64,000 bases of DNA from Dimorphilus gyrociliatus (GCA_904063045.1 CAJFCJ010000003.1:3086504-3150503), one strand, 5' to 3'. Counted from the first letter of the stretch, positions 1-14,266 are shown. A program made the numbers and translations. The notes: generated by a model from the letters alone, not told the origin.

Positions 1-594
1 AATATAGCTGACTATGATTATATAAGATTCATCGCTTCTTTTTTTTCATTTAGCCCTCTACAGTTGATTTTCTCGCAGAAATATAGACAATATCAATAGA
101 AAATCGTTACCAAGTCAACCGAACACTGTTTATTTCAAGTTGGAGAGATCCATCACAATGTATAATAACTTGACTTATCATAATAGAAGGAAAATAACTA
201 TCTTAATTCAACATATAGTATTTGAGATATTCATATATTTTTATATGATATTTTGAAATTGTATCGGGTTTTTAAGTGTTCGTAGAGTTTCCTACTGAAA
301 CGATTTGCTATATTCACATGCACATGTTGAGAGTAATATCAAGGGATGCTTAATATAATATAGACATAATATAAAGTATAATTACTTTGCAAGCAAAGAA
401 AAATGCACATGGCTACGTTAATTATAAGAATTAATCCCGAACTACTTAAAGATAAATCTTGCTTTTTACGTGTATATTGGCATATAGTAGAAATGCAGGC
501 ATTGGTCTATGTGAATTATGTATTGTATATGTATGCTGTATATTAATATATAAATATTAGTATATGTATATATATATAATGTATCTAATAGTAC

Positions 595-632
<38 letters not shown>

Positions 633-3600
633 CTTTAAATCAGTATGCGGTAGTCGGCAGGTGGCGTTTATATCGATGAATAAATTTAATCGGTAACTTG
701 TAACGAAAAGATTGTTTGCAGAGTAATGAATCATACTAAATATTTCAATAATTCTTATCTTTATATTATTTGAAATCATTTAAATCATCCATTGCAGAGT
801 TTTATTCTTTGCAGTTATTTTACTATAATATTTTACAGTAGCGTTTCGTGAACGTCGTACAATATTTACGTAACACCATTATTTGACGTGATAAGATGTA
901 TTAGTTTGATCTACATTCAAGGGCCCTTAAGCAGTTTGCTGTTTTCTTTGTCTAAAACATATAATGAATGATACATGAAAATATATATAAGTATATATAT
1001 TTCACGTTGAATGTTCCATCTTTAGCAGACTTTGAACTTGAAATAAAAGAAAAAAGGGTTGCACTTGAGGAGAGATCAATAATTAAATACAATTTATATC
1101 GCTGAATATGACTAAATCGTAAATCCTAGTTGAATAATAATAAATATATTGGTGACGCAAACCTCTTTTTAACGCCTCGCGTATATGAAATTAGCGTATT
1201 ATGGGAAAAAAGGCCACCCACCGATGCCACGCTATTCTGCCATTCATCAAAACGGGTGACGGACGCTAAATGAATGCTGACGTTGGGCGATCATATAATG
1301 TATAAAATTGGCGATTTCGTAGTGGCAGTGCGTAGAGAAAGTATTGTTAATGATATTCGTAATTATAATAGTAATACTTTGCTATAGCTTATTAAGCTTT
1401 TCAATATATTGAAAGAATTGGATAAAATGGATAGGGTAGAAGGACTTTCTTTTTCTATTATTTATATTATACTTTCCCTGCCGTTTATAAAACTAACTTT
1501 ACGATTCATACTCTTCTGGAAAATAACAGAGTTGCGCAATCACTAATTATAGTAGAAAATAGCAAAAGTTTCTTATAATTTTCCATAATCAAAAGAAAGA
1601 TTAAAGTAACTTCTTGTAAAGGCAGCTGTACTGCTGTTTAAATCTATGAAACTTTACGCAAGACAATTTTATTGGTAATGTATTTAATATATGCTTTACT
1701 AAGTATACACTCATATATAGATATGCATATACATACATGTATATATAAATGTATATATATATATAAATTTATATATATATAGATAATGTATACAAAATAT
1801 AAGTATCTTTGTATACATTGTCTAATAGTGTACATATTTTTTCTCATTTAAAAGTATATATTAAGTAAATAACTATGAATTTTCTTAGTTTTCCCTTTAT
1901 GTTTATATATGTAAAAATATAATGTATCTGCAGAAGACAATATATTTTATAAATATATACAGTATAGTTTATAATATAAAGTAATATATACATCGATACT
2001 TATTTACTGTTTATACCGTAAAGTAGATCGGCCAAAAACGAATGAAGCTTTGTAGAAATCAATGATATTGAATGAACAAGGAATCGAGAAAAAAGAAAGA
2101 AAAAGAGAGACAGAGAGCGAGAGAGAAAGAGAGGAGAGAGGAAAAGTGTCAAGCTTGTACGTAGTAAGATGATCCGAAAAAATTTCGACTATATGCTTCT
2201 CTATGGCTTTCTAGCACCCAATACTAGAGGATATAGAATTTACAGGAATTTATCATATAATATTCTTAGGAGGCAAGGAACTCAGAAAGGGGGTACATAT
2301 TATAACCACGCCCTACTACATAATATTGCTTTCATACAGCCGATACGTAATGGCGTTTAATCGGACTATTCGCCGATTAGCGACGTCATAGCATCATTTT
2401 TGAAGTGCTATTTATGCTAGACTACAGCGTTATAGATAGGATGTTAGTTTTTATATTTATATGATCAGTTATAGTTGCAACCCTTTGTTTTTCTGTATCA
2501 GCCTGGTATGTTTAATTTGATGAATATCCTTTGAAAATATTCATTTTTTTACGCTTAGGCATGATAATGACGCGTAATCGAGTTACAATCTGACTAGCAA
2601 TGTCTGGGTGTCGTCGCGAGACGTTATTAATGCAAAACTGGGGAAATGGATATTCTAATAGCGTCTCTTTGGCTAATAAGATACTTTAAAGCGCTAAAAG
2701 ACGCCGCCTGCGAGACGGTAGTGGAAATAACAATTCCATTATGCAGCCATTAACGGCGCGGTCAACTTTATAAGCCGATATAGACGTCAGCGCTCCGTCG
2801 TGCTGACAAGCCGAAAAGAGTCTTTCGTGTTCGCCGTAAAGGATTTTGCAGTCATGCAACGCTGTATATGAGCGTTATGTATCGCAAAAAAAAATGCTAC
2901 GTCTCTTAGAACTAAGCATTTAGCTCGGCAGATTTTTGTAACGCGGCAGAAACGAGGTTAATTCTTATGCATTGAATAAGTGTATGGGCTTAATATTCTT
3001 TTCCCTTTAACTTTTTACTTTTTATATTTTATACGAAAAATACCACTCGACACTGGTCTTTACTTCAAAGAAGTTGCAACAAGATCTGCAATAGTAGTGT
3101 TAATAGTACTATTGTATATTATTTCAATGAGTTTACTTTTGAAAGTACACTTGACTATAATTGATAGAAAAGGGAGGTCTTACAGCTGTTTATTATTTTT
3201 GAGCTTATCTACACTATATCTAAATAAAACGTAAATTATTTGCTGTTATCTCAACGAACCCTCCCTCTATGCCTTTTTGTTCTTTGCTTGCTTTAAATTA
3301 TACATACAGAATATTTTTTGAACAAGCAGTTTATAGGTTGATTAAAGGTAAAAATTTAAAACGGAGAAATCATAGATAAATAGATAGATAAAGATAGAGA
3401 AAGGGAAGAGAAAGAAAGAAGTAGAGAGAGAGAGAGAGCGCGCGAGTAACTGTTACATAAAAAAATACCGGATGGTAAGTAAATATTAAGTCGAAAGTAA
3501 TGGATTTAATTTTCTTAAATTTACTAAAGGCAATTTTACAATTCGTTGCATTTAACGATCTGAAACATTTACAAAATGTAAAAGGAATAGTCAACTAGAG

Positions 3601-5850
3601 AAATACGTGTAATGATACACAACATAAAACTGCTTAACGAAAAGAATATTATACTAGGGGTTTTATAAGAAATGGGTAAAGGGTTAATACTAAAGGCTTT
3701 GAAGGGAAAATATCCTTTCCGAATTATCAAGATTTTTTTATTCTTTCTTTCTTTCTAATGCCTAATCTTTATTTCTTACATATCTCTTTTCATTTTGTTT
3801 AGCTGTGTTGCAACTTATGATTGAATAAATATTAAACTTATAATTAAGTACTTATGAGACTAGTGACGCTAATGAATAGAACTCAACAGCAAGAACATAT
3901 TAGGCTAACTCTTTTTGATTTTACCATATTTCTCTATTGTTATTTTCTTTCTTCCTCTTCCCTCCCATATCCCCCTTCCGCGCCCTTCTCTCTCTCATTC
4001 ACTCAAACTTACTCATTCATTTATACCCCAAGTTTGCTATCCATTTTCCCGCCTCCTAACATCATTTTTTCTTTTCCATCTTGTGAAAATCCTTAACTGT
4101 CTGCTACAGAGGAAAATGTCACGCTTTTTTATATAATAAAAGCTTAAGAAGAATTTTTATTTATGGTTTTTTTCTACGACATAATTGATTGATGTCATTT
4201 TCGTAAAGAAACGTTCAAAAGGCTGGATTTACGAAATAATTTTATAGAATCAAATTTTGAGCAGATTCTAATGAAGATGTGTCATTACAAAGAAAAGAGT
4301 TTATTAGAGTTGGTCATTATTTATAAAGATACATACCAAATTAAGAGATTTTCTTTTTTAAAACTATTCTATTATTGGTTTATACTTACTTATTTAGCAT
4401 ATAATAGGTTAATATTTACAAAACTTTTTTCGCTATATACTTTTATATATGAAATATGCAAATATGCCTTTTGGGAATTCCCAATATGTATCATTTTTTC
4501 TTCGAAAGTATTCATTTTCTTTCTAGTGATCAATGCATTGTAAACAACCGAAACAGTTTGCGTACATCATAAAAAATGTAAGAAGAAACATAAGATGTTT
4601 GAGATAGCATACTAACCAAAAATAGTTTTTATTTCTTCTTTCTTTTTTTTGTTATTTTAAATTCTTCATGAATATTTAACTAGAAATCGGTCATATTTTT
4701 TTTATTATATATCTATTTACTGGATCTGATTAATACGATAATAAATCTTAAATACTTGAATTTTTTCTTATGTCTCTTAGCGTCTCCTTTACTTTCCGTT
4801 ATTCTTGTTTTATATCTTCCTACTCCCTTATCCGCTTTTCTTTGCTTTATACGATAACAATTATTGACAGAAAACTAATGTTTTTCTTTATCTTACTATC
4901 TCATTTTCTTGTCAGTGAAAATGATGAAAAATTGCTAACGTTTAAAGAGTAGAAGCTATTTTGGACCAATGTTCTTATGATAAAGTCAATATTTTTAAGA
5001 TAACGAGGTTTTCTAAAAAATTTATAAATGTTTCTTAGGTTTCTCTCCCTTTCTACTTTGGTTTCTATCAACAAAATTTCTACCCAAATCAAATATAATA
5101 AAATATGATTATAATTATTAATTTTCCTTATCGGAAAATAGCGATATATTGAATTTTACGAATATCCACTTAGCAAAAAAAAATGCCCAAGGTGGAATTT
5201 TCACCGTCCAACGGCCTTCAAAGTGGAAGCCTAAGCATTCAATTATCGATAACGTACGTATAAGGAAAACATCTCTCCTTTTATCTTAGTTCCACAAGTT
5301 TCTTACTTGCGATTAATTTGTTAACTAAATGCGTAAAGCGACAAGTTTTCGATTCGTGTCTGACATATTGCGCTTGGAAAGAAAAAAACACGTAAAATAC
5401 AATTAGTGTTTTTTGTTTCACTTTTACTCTGAGTAGAAACGGTGTTGATGGTCTATTTTCCAAGTGAATATTTCAATACAAACTCCTTTTGAAGGCATCC
5501 TATCGATTATATAGGTTGAAGGAATAAATGAAGTGAATGAAATTTCTCTTGCTTTTTACTTCATTCTAGTTAGACTTTTCAAATATTCCAATGCTACTCC
5601 AGTAATGAACAGTATAAGAAAACTAATTAGATAACTTGAGATCTATTTTGTTCTCAAAATAATAATTAACAAGAAGCGATCTTTATTCTTTTAAAGGATA
5701 AACTAAATATTTTTTCTACATACCACTTGGCCACCAAACTTCAAAACCGTCGATTTCTAATTTTCTAAAGGCGAATGAGAAAAAGGCAAGTAAGCGTAAG
5801 GCGTCCATATTTTCCTTTATCCGGCGTTTAATTAACGATTATTAATTAGT
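1..5850. other. Intergenic, A+T-rich, with GC-richer islands
   Basis: I see no convincing coding exon here. The DNA is A+T-rich with short open frames that look random, (TA)n tracts (about 596-627 and 1740-1785) and purine-rich stretches (about 2090-2145 and 3362-3440). Three blocks stand out for many CG dinucleotides and a more even base mix: about 1160-1330, 2340-2890 and 5160-5260. They have stops in every frame, so they are more likely regulatory or conserved noncoding DNA than exons. Confidence applies to the absence of recognisable genes. Confidence 0.6.
2340..2890. promoter_or_regulatory. GC-richer noncoding island, candidate regulatory element
   Basis: About 550 bp of CG-containing sequence sits inside A+T-rich desert. 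It holds CGACGTCA near 2380, GACGTCAG near 2783, TTAATGC-type homeodomain-like words and repeated 'AGACG/CGTCT' words. No frame stays open long enough to suggest an exon. An enhancer or the promoter of a gene outside the window are both possible. This is inference from composition alone. Confidence 0.3.
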
Positions 5851-5854
5851 TGTA

Positions 5855-6870
5855 CCGCCGTTAGTGACGCTGGCGAGAGAACGACGTTTATGTCGTTAAA
5901 CTTTCGATTTGACTATGAGGACTCCTGGCGGATATTTTCAATAAACACCTATTTAACAGTGACATCTGCCGTCATCCTTCAATATTTTTTAATATAATTT
6001 ATCAAAGTAGGCCTACTCTATAAGGAAAAGTTTGCTTATTCGAAAAGATAATCGCCTTCTTCTGTTTACTCACTCTTCTGATTGATTGAATGGGTTATGG
6101 AAAATGGAATCAATCTATTCAGGAAATATATTATTAAGACAAAAAACACCATCCAAAAAATAAGAAGTTGAACTAACAATAGAAAATTAAATGGAAAATT
6201 TAAACATTTATTAATAAGCCTAATGTAACGTTCGATAAAGAACTACTAAGCAAGAGAAGAAAAAGGAAAAGAAGGAGAAGGAGAAGAAGAAATAAATTAC
6301 GGATATGAGATTAAGGGGTGAGGGATTGAAATCATTAAATAGACTAATTATGAATTAATATTTTTCGAGAGTATATTTGCATTTAATCACATAGAATAGT
6401 TTGTTCATTTCTAGTTTAATCTATTAAATATATTACAGTTTTGTGATGAAGGCTTATATTTTATTTAACAAAACAATTTTTTTCAATTGACAAACAAAAA
6501 ACAATACGACTTCGTTAAATAGTCTGAAATATTCATTTATTCTTTTTGTAAATAACTTATTTAAACTTAACGAGTTTGTTACTCTTTTCAATATCAGTTT
6601 TAATATACGAAAAAGACTTTTAATATAAAAAATATAGTTTATTGAATATTTATTTATCAGTATTGTAAGATTATTACATGTATTTGTTTATATACTAGAG
6701 TATTACTAACTTAACCCTGACATTTATAATTTTAGACATCAAGTTTAACTAAATAGTAATACTAACACGAAAAGGTTACCTTGTAAAGAGCTAAGGTTTA
6801 TTGCTATACTATATAAATAACTCGCAGAAGAAACTAAAGATGGCGATATGGAGAAACGAAAGATAGAGTC
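5855..6870. repeat. Copy A of a diverged ~1 kb duplication
   Basis: This segment matches 9565-10650 in the same orientation, offset by about 3.7 kb. The best-matched parts are near 5951-5975 (TTAACAGTGACATCTGCCGT in A, one base different in B), near 6004-6016 (AAAGTAGGCCTACT), near 6043-6115 (AAAAGATAATCGCCTTCTTC, followed by a nearly identical stretch through GGTTATGGAAAATGGAATCA), near 6450-6500 (TATATTTTATTTAACAAA and TTGACAAACAAA) and near 6830-6849 (GAAACTAAAGATGGCGATA). Indels and A+T-rich filler separate the matches. It encodes no evident protein. It could be an old tandem duplication with a constrained core or two copies of a dispersed nonautonomous element. Confidence 0.75.
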
Positions 6871-9564
6871 ATTAATTTTAAGTCATATTTAGAACATTTT
6901 AAGCCCTTTACAACAATATCTTGCTTTTTTTTTAAAGAAAAAATTATATAGTGTAAATTTATAAATTTATTTACAAGATATAGTTACTAAACGTTTTAGG
7001 ACATTTAATTTCTTAATCAGTGAGAGAGAGAGAGAGGTGGAGTACAAATGAAAAAAAGGAAAGCATAATTTGAGGAATAACCTGAAGATATCAGTATAAA
7101 AGCATTAAATAAAATTTAAATATAGGAAATTCTAAACTGAATAGAAAAAGTGTAGAAAGTGTTAACCATTAGATTACAGAGACTCTATATTTGTTAATAA
7201 ATATAATCTATAAGAATAAATACAATTAGGCTACTTACTTTTTAGAATCTGTCAAGTCCTATGGTACTAAGAAACTCTTTGCTGTTAGTTATAGTGTTGG
7301 AGAATGGTAGTTATGTATTTATTCTTAAGGCCTTTTTCCTTTTTTTTAAGTGTATAATTCTTATTTAGTCATAACGTATGGCAAGAGTCATAAGATCCCC
7401 TAGGATTTGACAAATAAGCCTCATTGAAGGAATACATCGTCCTAAAAAGGTTCAATTCCCTATATTTTATCTTAGTTTCAAATAACCTTAATGGATTTTT
7501 ACACACCTTACCTGACAAGACCAATAAAGGGCTCTAGATTTCTACTACTAAAAGCTAAAAAGGTGCTTATCCTTTCTAATTTTCACAATTCTTCCTTTAT
7601 ATAGATCTGAATATAATGTCTTATTGAGCTAAAATTTAAATCTAGATTCACAGGAAAACATTACAGCTTTCTGAAAGATTTTCTCAGAAAGCCTAATACA
7701 GTTCTTGATAGAGAGGAATTCTTTTCTTTAGTATAATTTACTGCTGTAAAATTTACACTACATACTTTTTCAAAGTATTCTTTGTTATTCGTCTAAGAAG
7801 ATATTATTTGCGAAAATGTCATTCTTTTTAAACATTCTTTGCTATTCAAAAGAGGGTTTTTTTCTGACTTAAAGAGTAGATTGTAGTGTTATCACAGATG
7901 TTCAGTTGCGATCATTTTCTTTCCTCCAGTAGAAAATATTTATAAAGCCTTCATACAAAATATATTATATTCCGTATTGCTGTTTCGCTTAGCAAGTATT
8001 ATAAAAGAGGTGATTAGACCATCTATTACTGTATTTTTTAATCAAATCATTAATTAGTTCAATTAACAGAATTGACAAACTAATAATTTTAAAGATAATT
8101 AAATAATTAACATATATTAGTATATATAGCATATATACTACTATATAAATATATATATATACAGTATATATATATATATTTTTTATATGCAGTATACTGT
8201 ACTTTACATAGATATATTCTATCTTTTATGCTATTTATAGAAAAGTAGAAGAACATTTCCTGTGTGTCCATGTTTTCTTCTTAACAATATCTGAATCATT
8301 TAGAACTGTTAGTAACTAAACATAAATTTGATAATTATCAGACGTTATTTTACAATTAGAATACAGCAAACATTTTAAAAGGTTGTATCACATGACAAGC
8401 TATCTAAGTAAAATGTATTCTAAAACGTACTTTTGATATAGTTAGTCTGATACTCAAGAGTTTTGTTAATCTAATGGGAGTAATGTTAATTAAATCTACC
8501 TTTAATCATTCATAGTTTTTATCGATGTTACACTAGTTTACAATAAAAAAAGTATTGAGTAATAAAACAGTCTTTATTTAGAAGACAGAAGTATAACAAT
8601 CCCAATGAGTAAAGCTTATTTATTTCCTGTTGAATCATGTTAGATGATGACTGAGTAAGTTTTCGTTCTATAAAAGTATTTTTGAGAATAGTAATGGTCG
8701 TTTTGTCAATACAATCTTTATCCGTCCACAGCACCTTGTTCTCAAGTTACTTTACTTTATCAGATATCCATAAAAGAATATTTATGTATATTTTGTATAT
8801 TACATTCTACACAGTTCGTATAAGAAATATATTCATTTTTTATTACACTACTTGTATTGTAATATATTGAAATTTCTATCCAGTTAAAAGAAATTAGAAG
8901 AAAAATGACTATATAAATTGAATTTTTTGCATACTAATAAAGGACAACTTAAGTGAAAGGAGCGTAATAATATTCAATTACATATATTAAAAAATTTCTA
9001 AATACTTTAGCTATTTTCAACTTCCATTAGGAAAGGCATTAAAATTACTTAATTCTCTATTTCGATAAAAAAAAATCTATAAATAATACAAAAAAGAAAA
9101 AAATTGTATTTTCCTCTATTAGGAAAATGTAAAAGACTTTGATTTAGAGTATATAATACATTCGTTAAAAGATAATAGATGCTTTATAATTAGGGTCATC
9201 GAAGATTTTCATTGATATAGTCTGTTAATATATAACAGAGTGATTAGCCGATGTTGTAGACAGAATGTCGACAGTTCTTTATATTAATTTAAACAAATTT
9301 ATTCGAATAGCGATCTTATGATCTTATGCATATAAGCATTATTTGCTAATTTATTATAACTTACTAAGACCTATCAAGTAAAGAGTCGAAGAATTTTATG
9401 ATAGATTCCAATAGATATCGTTCAAAGTACATGCTATGTTGTTTTTTATACTTGATTACTGAACTTTCAAACAACTAATTTATTCGAGACATTTTAAAAA
9501 CAAGCTATTGCAGTATATCCATTCATCTTACACATAGTACCATTTATTAATCATTGAAAAAAAT
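6871..9564. other. Intergenic, nothing recognised
   Basis: A+T-rich spacer between the two copies of the duplication. It contains a short (GA)n run near 7021-7036 and a (TA)n tract with the recurring TACAGTATA word near 8130-8180. I see no exon-like open frame with splice sites. Confidence 0.6.
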
Positions 9565-10650
9565 TACTGCAACAATGGCGCTGGTCAAATAACAACGTTT
9601 AGATCGTTAAAGTTTCAATTGATCAAATACAAACCCTAGCGGATATTTTAAGGCAGTATGCCATTTAACAGTGGCATCTGCCGTCATCTTGCCATCGTAT
9701 ATTCTTTAATATAATTTATTAAAGTAGGCCTACTTTATCATAAAAACTTTGCCTATTTGAAAAGATAATCGCCTTCTTCTGTTTACTCACTTTTCTGATT
9801 GATTGAATTGGTTATGGAAAATGGAATCAATCTGTTAAGGAAATTTATTATTAAGCCATAACTTCCATCCGAAAACATAAGCGCCATTAACAAAAGAAAA
9901 TTACATGAAACATGTAAAAATATATTTCGAAGCCTTGTATAATGTCAGAGAATAATGGGGAGCAAAGAGAAAAGAAAATTAGGAAATAGATTGAAAACTC
10001 AATGAGTTAGATAAGAAAAACAAATGTAAAGGTTAAAGGATTGTATTTTTCATTAGATTTATATAAATCAACAATATATAATAGAGAAACATCCTACCAA
10101 GAATGAAAATGATGAAAACTTAAACACATTCACATTCATCTCAAGGAACTAATTAAAAATACTAAATATGAATTACTACTTTTCTAGCGTATATATATGT
10201 TTAGCGACATGGAAAGTTCATTCATTTCTCACACAATCTATTAACTTTATTACAATTTTGTGTTGCGCTTATATTTTATTTAACAAACAATTTTTTGAAT
10301 TGACAAACAAAGCTATTTGATTTCGTTAAAGTATTTACTTTGGCCTAATGCATTATATTTCATTATTTCGCTAATAAGATAACTATGTGTAGTAACGACT
10401 GGACAATATATATATATATATACAGTATATATATACTGTATATTTATATATAATTTATGATTCAGAATAAAACAAAGCGTTGTTTTTTTTCTATATACTG
10501 TATTTGACATTTAGTATATATCCAATTTGACAAAATTGTAGCCTATAGAGAAAACGGCTACAATGTAAGCACAAAATTCTGTATATATTTTTTACTCATT
10601 CGTCTTGTTAGAAACTAAAGATGGCGATACGAGGAAGGAAGGAAAATGAT
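9565..10650. repeat. Copy B of a diverged ~1 kb duplication
   Basis: Direct-orientation partner of 5855-6870. Shared landmarks include TTAACAGTGGCATCTGCCGT (about 9665), AAAGTAGGCCTACT (9721), AAAAGATAATCGCCTTCTTC (9760), a matching stretch to about 9832, TTGACAAACAAA (about 10300) and GAAACTAAAGATGGCGATA (10611). The spacing between matches drifts from about 3.71 to 3.78 kb, so the copies have diverged by indels. Copy B also carries a (TA)n tract with a perfect 20-nt palindrome at 10421-10440. Confidence 0.75.
10421..10440. repeat. Perfect 20-nt palindrome within a (TA)n tract
   Basis: TACAGTATATATATACTGTA reads the same on both strands. It is one instance of the TACAGTATA/TATACTGTA words that punctuate many (TA)n tracts of this window. 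Confidence 0.9.
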
Positions 10651-13075
10651 TAATTATTCTGTTAGTCTTTGTTCTACAGATAAATAGTCTATGGAACTTT
10701 TAAGAGATGTTTCTGCTCGATTCCTACTGGAAAAATTAATCAAAACACAAAGGCTAGAGAAGAGAGAATGAGTGGAAAGACTAAGAAAAAAATAAAGAGA
10801 GCGAAAATTCTTTTCTACATGGTTTTTAACAGAACTTTCTCATATCAAATATAATAAAAGAAAAGCGTTTCCCTTTTCGATTCAATCTGGACTTGTAAGT
10901 TGGATATCAAAAAACTAATTTGAAAAGTGCTTCCGATAATATTCTAGGTATGCCTTCGTAGACATACAAAAACTGTTCTTATTTAATTTATCTTCTTAAG
11001 TTTAGTGATATTAAAGCATTTTTCCTCTTCACCAACTCGTTCTTCTCTCGCCAATCTTTCTTGATCACTTTCTGCCTCTACTTCCCTCCAACTCTTTCTC
11101 ACTCTCTCTCTCTCCCTGAAAAGTGAATTAAAATCTTATTTCATGTTTCATTATTAAATTTTTACCCTTTCTTTTATTTATTGTTTGAAACAAAGTCTAA
11201 AAAGGTAAGAAAAATCAGCTTTTAATTAGAACTATTTAATTATTCAAATTTAACTGCCTAAAAAAAGAAATTTAAGGGAAATGAAGATAAAAAAGAAATC
11301 TTTACAAAAGATTTCTTACTCAATCACTCACCTATTAAAAATGTGGAAGTGATTTCATCTTTGAAATTTTGGGGCATCATACAAATTTCTCACGAAAGAA
11401 CAAGCTTTTCATACCAGAAGAAAGCATTATATATTAACCAGTTTCAGGGTCAAGGCTAGATTAAAAGTGCGTAGAAGAAAATGTAAAGTAGGCCCCTTTC
11501 ATCACTACCGTGTAAGAAAAACGTGTTTAAAGGCTTTATAGAGGTAGTTACTTATAGAGAAGAATAAAAATCAGAGATAATGAAATTTTTAAAAATTTTG
11601 TATATACTGATATATAAATATCCTGTATAAATACATATATATATATATAGAGAGAGGTAGAGATTTGTTATTGATAAGTATAAGAATAAACTGCACTTTT
11701 CATTTCTATATATAAATTTATATATATATATATATACTGTTTATGAGTAAAAGCTAAGGAAAGATTGAATTTTTCCTTAATCTATAGTTGTACAATTTCG
11801 GAATTTGATATGTTGTACAGACTCATTTCCATCGAATAGTACTTTTTGAAGTCTAGTAGCGATCGATGAAAAAATAATGCTAGTCAATTGGGAATTGATG
11901 AATTGGAAGTTTCCGAAACGAGTCTGTAAGAAAATTTTAAGGCTTTTTTTTGTAAAATTACAAATTCTAATAGTAATAATAAAATCAAATAACTAAAAAA
12001 TGAGAGTAGAATAGAAGAAGAGAGAGAAAGGGCAAAGAACTGTAATAAAAAGAAAAAAAGAAAGAACGGGGGTGGAAACAGAGAGAGAGAGAGGAGGGGG
12101 GGGGGAATGTTAAAAAAAACTTCTACGAGAAAGAGCAATAATGAAAGACGAAGTAAAAAAGATAACGTAAGAGAAGTCATCGATGTTTGAATTGTGTTTT
12201 AATATATCATTGTTATCAAGTACATTTATTAGTCTTTTTTATAATTGCTTGGTTTTTTTTTTATTTTAAATCATAATAAATAAACTAAAAGGGAACTTAT
12301 TGATTGGTAGAAAGTAAGGTCTGTCTTTTTAAAATTAATATGAGGAAGGTTAACACGTGCAGTAAACATCGGTCTCAGACTAGAGACTATTTGGTGGCCA
12401 TTTAATTTAAGGTTAAATTGATAGATGGCTATAGGTAATGGTAGATTCTTTAACAGAACATAAACCTTGAGATTACGTTATTCCAAAGCGTGTCAACAGA
12501 AGAACTTTGAATATCGGGAATCGTTCAATTTCACAAGATTCAGGCAATCATTGATAATTTTTATATGTATGTGTGTATATACATATATCAGATTGATTTT
12601 AGCTGGGATCAAAAGGTTTCATCCGCTATATATAAACCTTTCCCCAAATCTTGAAAAAATTTGCTTCGTTAAGAAATACTTTCTCATCTCTGTCAATTTT
12701 AAAAAAATTTGTCTCCTAAATAATTTATCATTGTTATTCTCTCTGCGTTTCAACTGCATACAACAAATGTCCATATATAGATAGATGTTTACTATGTATT
12801 TTCTACTATCTTTAATTGTCAAAACCGTCCGTTTTTTAATAAAATAATAATAGCTGAAATAAATATATCTTTTATCTCAGTTGTCTCTATTATATTTGTT
12901 AAATGAAGATTTAAAGACGGAATTAGTTGCGTTGACAACGCCATCTAATGTTCGTAGACGTCAATCAAATTCTTATCAGTTTTTCAGTTGATGGAACAAC
13001 GAAAGTATTTTTCAGCTACCTCAACTGATAGAAGATAATTTCGTTCTTAAAAAGCGCCAACAAAATTTTTCGTCT
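10651..13075. other. Intergenic, nothing recognised
   Basis: A+T-rich sequence with polypyrimidine/polypurine stretches (about 11035-11115, and 12000-12115 including a G-run near 12097-12106) and (TA)n tracts near 11630 and 11715. The longer open frames here come from low-complexity purine/pyrimidine tracts and are not supported as genes. Confidence 0.55.
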
Positions 13076-13079
13076 ATTA

Positions 13080-13200
13080 CTTGAATACAACGTTGATTGC
13101 AGTCGCTATCGATTAATGCAGTACGCGACGCTGCGGTTGATAGGCCTACGATGACGTCAGAAAAGGGTGTGGTGCAGTGCGAATATGCTGCCGTTGTATT
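13080..13200. promoter_or_regulatory. CG-rich island with CRE and TAGGCCTA palindromes
   Basis: A compact block contains ATCGATTAATG (homeodomain-like), GTACGCGACGC, the palindrome TAGGCCTA at 13141-13148 and a perfect cAMP-response-type palindrome TGACGTCA at 13152-13159. It stands out from its A+T-rich surroundings and has no splice-supported open frame. A regulatory role is inferred from composition and motif clustering only. Confidence 0.3.
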
Positions 13201-13209
13201 ATTTTTTCT

Positions 13210-14266
13210 GCAATAGCACCAAAATTTTTTATTGGTTTTTAAAAGAACAAACGAAGATAGTGAACGAGTGGTGGAAGGAATGTTTTTGTAGAGTGCACGA
13301 AAAAGTATAACTGATTATCAGAGGTGGAACTGATTACTTATTATTAGAAATATTACTTATAATAGGAATTTTAAACGTTTTATTTATTACATTATATATT
13401 CTTTCTCCTTTTATTAAGATATATATATATATATATATTGAAGAATGAAGAGCGAAAGGAGGAAAATTGATTTTTAAAAATTACATTATTTAAAAATTGT
13501 AAAATTATGTTTGCCCTATATCGAAATTAGTATTGACTTTTAATAATAACACTGTTACAATATATACAGCATATATATAGATATATTTATATATATATAT
13601 ACTGTATAAAATCCTTAAGAGTAGAATAAGAAGTCATGTATTGTATCACGATTATCTAGGTCAATACACTAGTGGGATTGGGTCCGAAAACAGTCCACCA
13701 TTATAGTTCTAGATTAGAATTATTCGCTCAAGACAGTATAAGATATGCATACGTAATTTCTAGAATATACGCATATCTTTTCTTCTTTTTTTACCTAATT
13801 GCCGTAAAATCTTTAGGCGGTATTAGTTTAAAATTAAATATATAACAAAAACAAAATTATACGTTTAAATGATCACAACACAATTTTAGATATCAAGAAT
13901 ATGAAAAGAGAGAAACAAAGCCGATGGCTTAATAAAGTATTTCTTTATAAATAATTATAGAAATGCACGCAATATCTCGTTTTTAAAAAAAAAAACAGAA
14001 TTGAAAAGAAACTCTAAACTAAAACAGAGATTCAAATTTATTATTTCCTTCATTTTCTTGTTTTTTTTTTCATATTCCCTAGAACCTGTTGATAAGAGAA
14101 TTGCTAACTATATAACCCGACCTAATAGATTATTAGAAGACGTCTGAGAATTTTTTATTAACCTAAATTCGGTTAAATTGCAAAAAATGGACGAGTATTA
14201 GAACCACTTCCACCTCTGATTGTACGAAATTTTTGCAGACAAACGCCCATAGTATATATATAAACA

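Noticed and set aside
2169-2360. 63-codon plus-strand open frame
   Set aside because: No splice sites, domain or promoter context; consistent with chance.
11884-12180. 98-codon minus-strand frame rich in Leu/Phe/Ser
   Set aside because: It is the translation of a polypurine/polypyrimidine tract.
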